This document shows, piece after piece, positions 62,767-64,000 of a DNA stretch of 64,000 nt. Within the stretch, counting starts at the first letter, position 1. The number at the start of each line of letters is the position of its first letter. The translations under genes were made by a program, and so were the position numbers. Source of the DNA: Sedimentitalea xiamensis (GTDB lineage: Bacteria; Pseudomonadota; Alphaproteobacteria; Rhodobacterales; Rhodobacteraceae); contig NZ_JASNJE010000023.1 of NCBI RefSeq assembly GCF_030164465.1, forward strand, positions 1 to 64,000, read 5' to 3'. The notes below the pieces were generated by a model. It was not told where the DNA came from. It saw nothing but the letters and a program-made list of their open reading frames with translations, and ran no database searches.

Positions 62767-63960
62767 ATGACCGACCTTTTGATCCGCAACCTTCGACCCC
62801 TCGGGCGGGACCGGGCCGACATGCTGATCCGCGCCGGGGTCATTGCCGAAATCGCGCCACGTATCCAGGCCCCCGGCGTCGCGACGGAAGATGCAAACGG
62901 GGCCATCGCCATCCCCGGCCTCGTCGAGGCGCATACCCATCTGGACAAGACGTTCATGGGCATGGGCTGGTATGAGAACGCGGTCGGCACAGATCTGCGC
63001 GCGATGATCGAAAACGAACGCTTTGAACGCCGCCGGCAGAACCATGACCCGGCACGTCAGTCCATGCGGCATGCACTGGCGCTTGCCGGGACCGGAACGA
63101 CCCATATCCGCAGCCATGTCGATGTGGACACGGACAACGGCCTGGCGGCCATCGAAGGTGTCCTGCAAACCCGCGAAACGCTGCGCGATCTGGTGCAGAT
63201 CGAGATCGTCGCCTTTCCGCAGTCCGGGTTGATGATCCGCCCCGGCACGGCAGCGCTTCTGGACAGCGCCATGGCGATGGGTGCGGATCTGGTCGGCGGG
63301 CTCGATCCCTGCGGCATCGACCGCGACCCCAAGGGGCATCTGGATGCGATTTTCGCGCTCGCCGACAAGTTCGGGCGCGGCATCGACATCCACCTGCACG
63401 AAGGCGGCGAACTGGGCGCGTTTTCCATGGAGATGATTCTCGAACGCACGCGCGCGCTTGGGATGAAGGGCAAGGTGGCGATTTCCCACGCCTTCTGTCT
63501 CGGAATGCCGGACTGGAACCGCACCGAGGCGCTGCTGTCGGGACTCGCGGATCAGGACGTGGCGATCCTGACCACCGGCGCGCCGTCCGCCGAGGTGCCC
63601 AAGGTCAAGCGGGTGCTGGGTGCGGGGCTGCGCATGGGCGCGGGGTGCGATGGGGTGCTGGACACCTGGAATCCCTGGAACCGCCCCGACATGCTCGACC
63701 GGGCGCGAATCGTCGCGCAGAAGAACAACATGCGGTCGGACGCGGACCTAGCGCAGGCGCTTGCGGTCTGTTCGACCGGCGGTGCGGCGGTGATGGGGGT
63801 GCGGGGACATGGCCTGGATGTCGGCTGCAACGCCGATCTGGCATTGGTTCCCGGCAGGACTTTGGCCGAAGCGGTCGCGACCGGCGGGCCGGTCGCGCTG
63901 ACCGTCAAGGGCGGCCGGGTCACAGGCCGGATGGGCAGACCGGTGGACGAGGCGCCGTGA
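62767..63960 (+). CDS. Cytosine deaminase-like amidohydrolase
   Basis: A 397-residue metal-dependent amidohydrolase. The HxH metal motif is in PGLVEAHTHLDKTFMG, followed by THIRSHVDVDTDNGLAAIEGVL, GIDIHLHEGGELGAF (metal His), AISHAFCLGMPD, and the aspartate in GAGCDGVLDTWNPWNRPDML, the pattern of the cytosine deaminase branch. The protein hydrolyses a ring amine or amide. It overlaps the next gene by four bases (GTGA), implying a coupled partner. The RBS is GGAGGC before the ATG. The substrate could be another nitrogen heterocycle. Confidence 0.92.
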   Translation: MTDLLIRNLRPLGRDRADMLIRAGVIAEIAPRIQAPGVATEDANGAIAIPGLVEAHTHLDKTFMGMGWYENAVGTDLRAMIENERFERRRQNHDPARQSMRHALALAGTGTTHIRSHVDVDTDNGLAAIEGVLQTRETLRDLVQIEIVAFPQSGLMIRPGTAALLDSAMAMGADLVGGLDPCGIDRDPKGHLDAIFALADKFGRGIDIHLHEGGELGAFSMEMILERTRALGMKGKVAISHAFCLGMPDWNRTEALLSGLADQDVAILTTGAPSAEVPKVKRVLGAGLRMGAGCDGVLDTWNPWNRPDMLDRARIVAQKNNMRSDADLAQALAVCSTGGAAVMGVRGHGLDVGCNADLALVPGRTLAEAVATGGPVALTVKGGRVTGRMGRPVDEAP

Positions 63961-64000
63961 CCCCTGACGAACGCCAGGACGGTCGGCGCGACCTCTCGGG
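63957..64000 (+). CDS. Start of a gene coupled to the amidohydrolase, cut by the window edge
   Basis: A GTG at 63957 overlaps the amidohydrolase stop (GTGA), and the frame stays open to the edge: VTPDERQDGRRDLS. The overlap resembles the many others in this window. The 14 visible residues do not identify the product. Confidence 0.5.
   Translation, partial: MTPDERQDGRRDLS

Overview
The window is high-GC DNA with alphaproteobacterial gene content: two TRAP transporter sets, a Porin_4-like porin with a C-terminal Phe, an MCE/Mla lipid-transport operon, a B12-responsive btu operon and many ATGA/GTGA gene overlaps. Rhodobacterales (marine or soil Rhodobacteraceae/Paracoccaceae) is the best guess from style; no rRNA or tRNA gene is present to confirm it. 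The window holds about 57 protein genes, two of them cut by the window edges, plus two transposase remnants and one possible gene fragment.

Layout. 1-1.1 kb: a gene start cut by the edge, a YdhR-type monooxygenase and a chromosomal ccdAB pair. 1.2-6.6 kb (+): aldehyde dehydrogenase, 3-hydroxyisobutyrate-dehydrogenase-like enzyme and a TRAP transporter. 6.8-13.7 kb (-): arginine deiminase, amino-acid antiporter, porin, NhaC-type antiporter and a small SHOCT membrane protein. 13.9-20.6 kb (-): a NitT/TauT-type ABC importer, an AraC regulator, an ExaC/AldB-type aldehyde dehydrogenase and an AcoR-like regulator lacking the AAA+ domain. 21.2-31.7 kb: a complete type I-E CRISPR-Cas locus with 29 repeats and 28 spacers, leader, cas2-cas1-cas6e-cas5e-cas7e-cse2-cas8e on the minus strand and a divergent cas3, followed by IS6 and IS256 transposase remnants. 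32.5-38.3 kb: a Crp/Fnr regulator with a palindromic operator divergent from a secreted sulfatase, a small lipoprotein, an SH3-domain exported protein and a formate/nitrite transporter. 38.4-42.7 kb (-): mlaE-mlaF-mlaD-lipoprotein. 42.8-50.6 kb (-): cobalamin riboswitch-btuB-btuF-btuC-btuD-cbiZ-exbB-exbD-exbD-tonB. 50.7-59.9 kb (-): a tightly packed nine-gene catabolic operon (IclR regulator, E1 alpha/beta, TRAP PQM, TPP enzyme, an unrecognised internally duplicated protein, PfkB kinase). 60-64 kb: aldo/keto reductase, DUF4389 protein, flavin reductase, cytosine-deaminase-like amidohydrolase and the start of a coupled next gene.

The most interesting feature is in the 275-bp gap between cas8e and cas3 (28840-29114). 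On the cas8e strand it contains a degenerate miniature CRISPR: a 29-nt pseudo-repeat whose hairpin and 8-nt handle nearly copy the real repeat, a spacer of exactly 32 nt, and a second pseudo-repeat hairpin. The spacer matches a site 140 bp upstream, over the likely -10 region of the cas8e operon promoter. The match is complete over positions 1-13 except 6 and 12, the positions a type I-E crRNA flips out and does not read, and it is poor beyond that. This is what a crRNA-like Cas-regulating RNA should look like: it would send Cascade to silence its own promoter without triggering Cas3 cleavage.

How the parts may work together: Cas6e would cut the cas8e leader to release this guide, Cascade loaded with it would shut the cas promoter, and real crRNAs or anti-CRISPR loss of Cascade would relieve it. 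Elsewhere, both TRAP operons carry a perfect GC hairpin between the binding protein and the small permease, as expected for keeping the binding protein in excess. The btu operon couples outer-membrane uptake, dedicated TonB-ExbBD energy supply, inner-membrane import and corrinoid remodelling under one B12 riboswitch.
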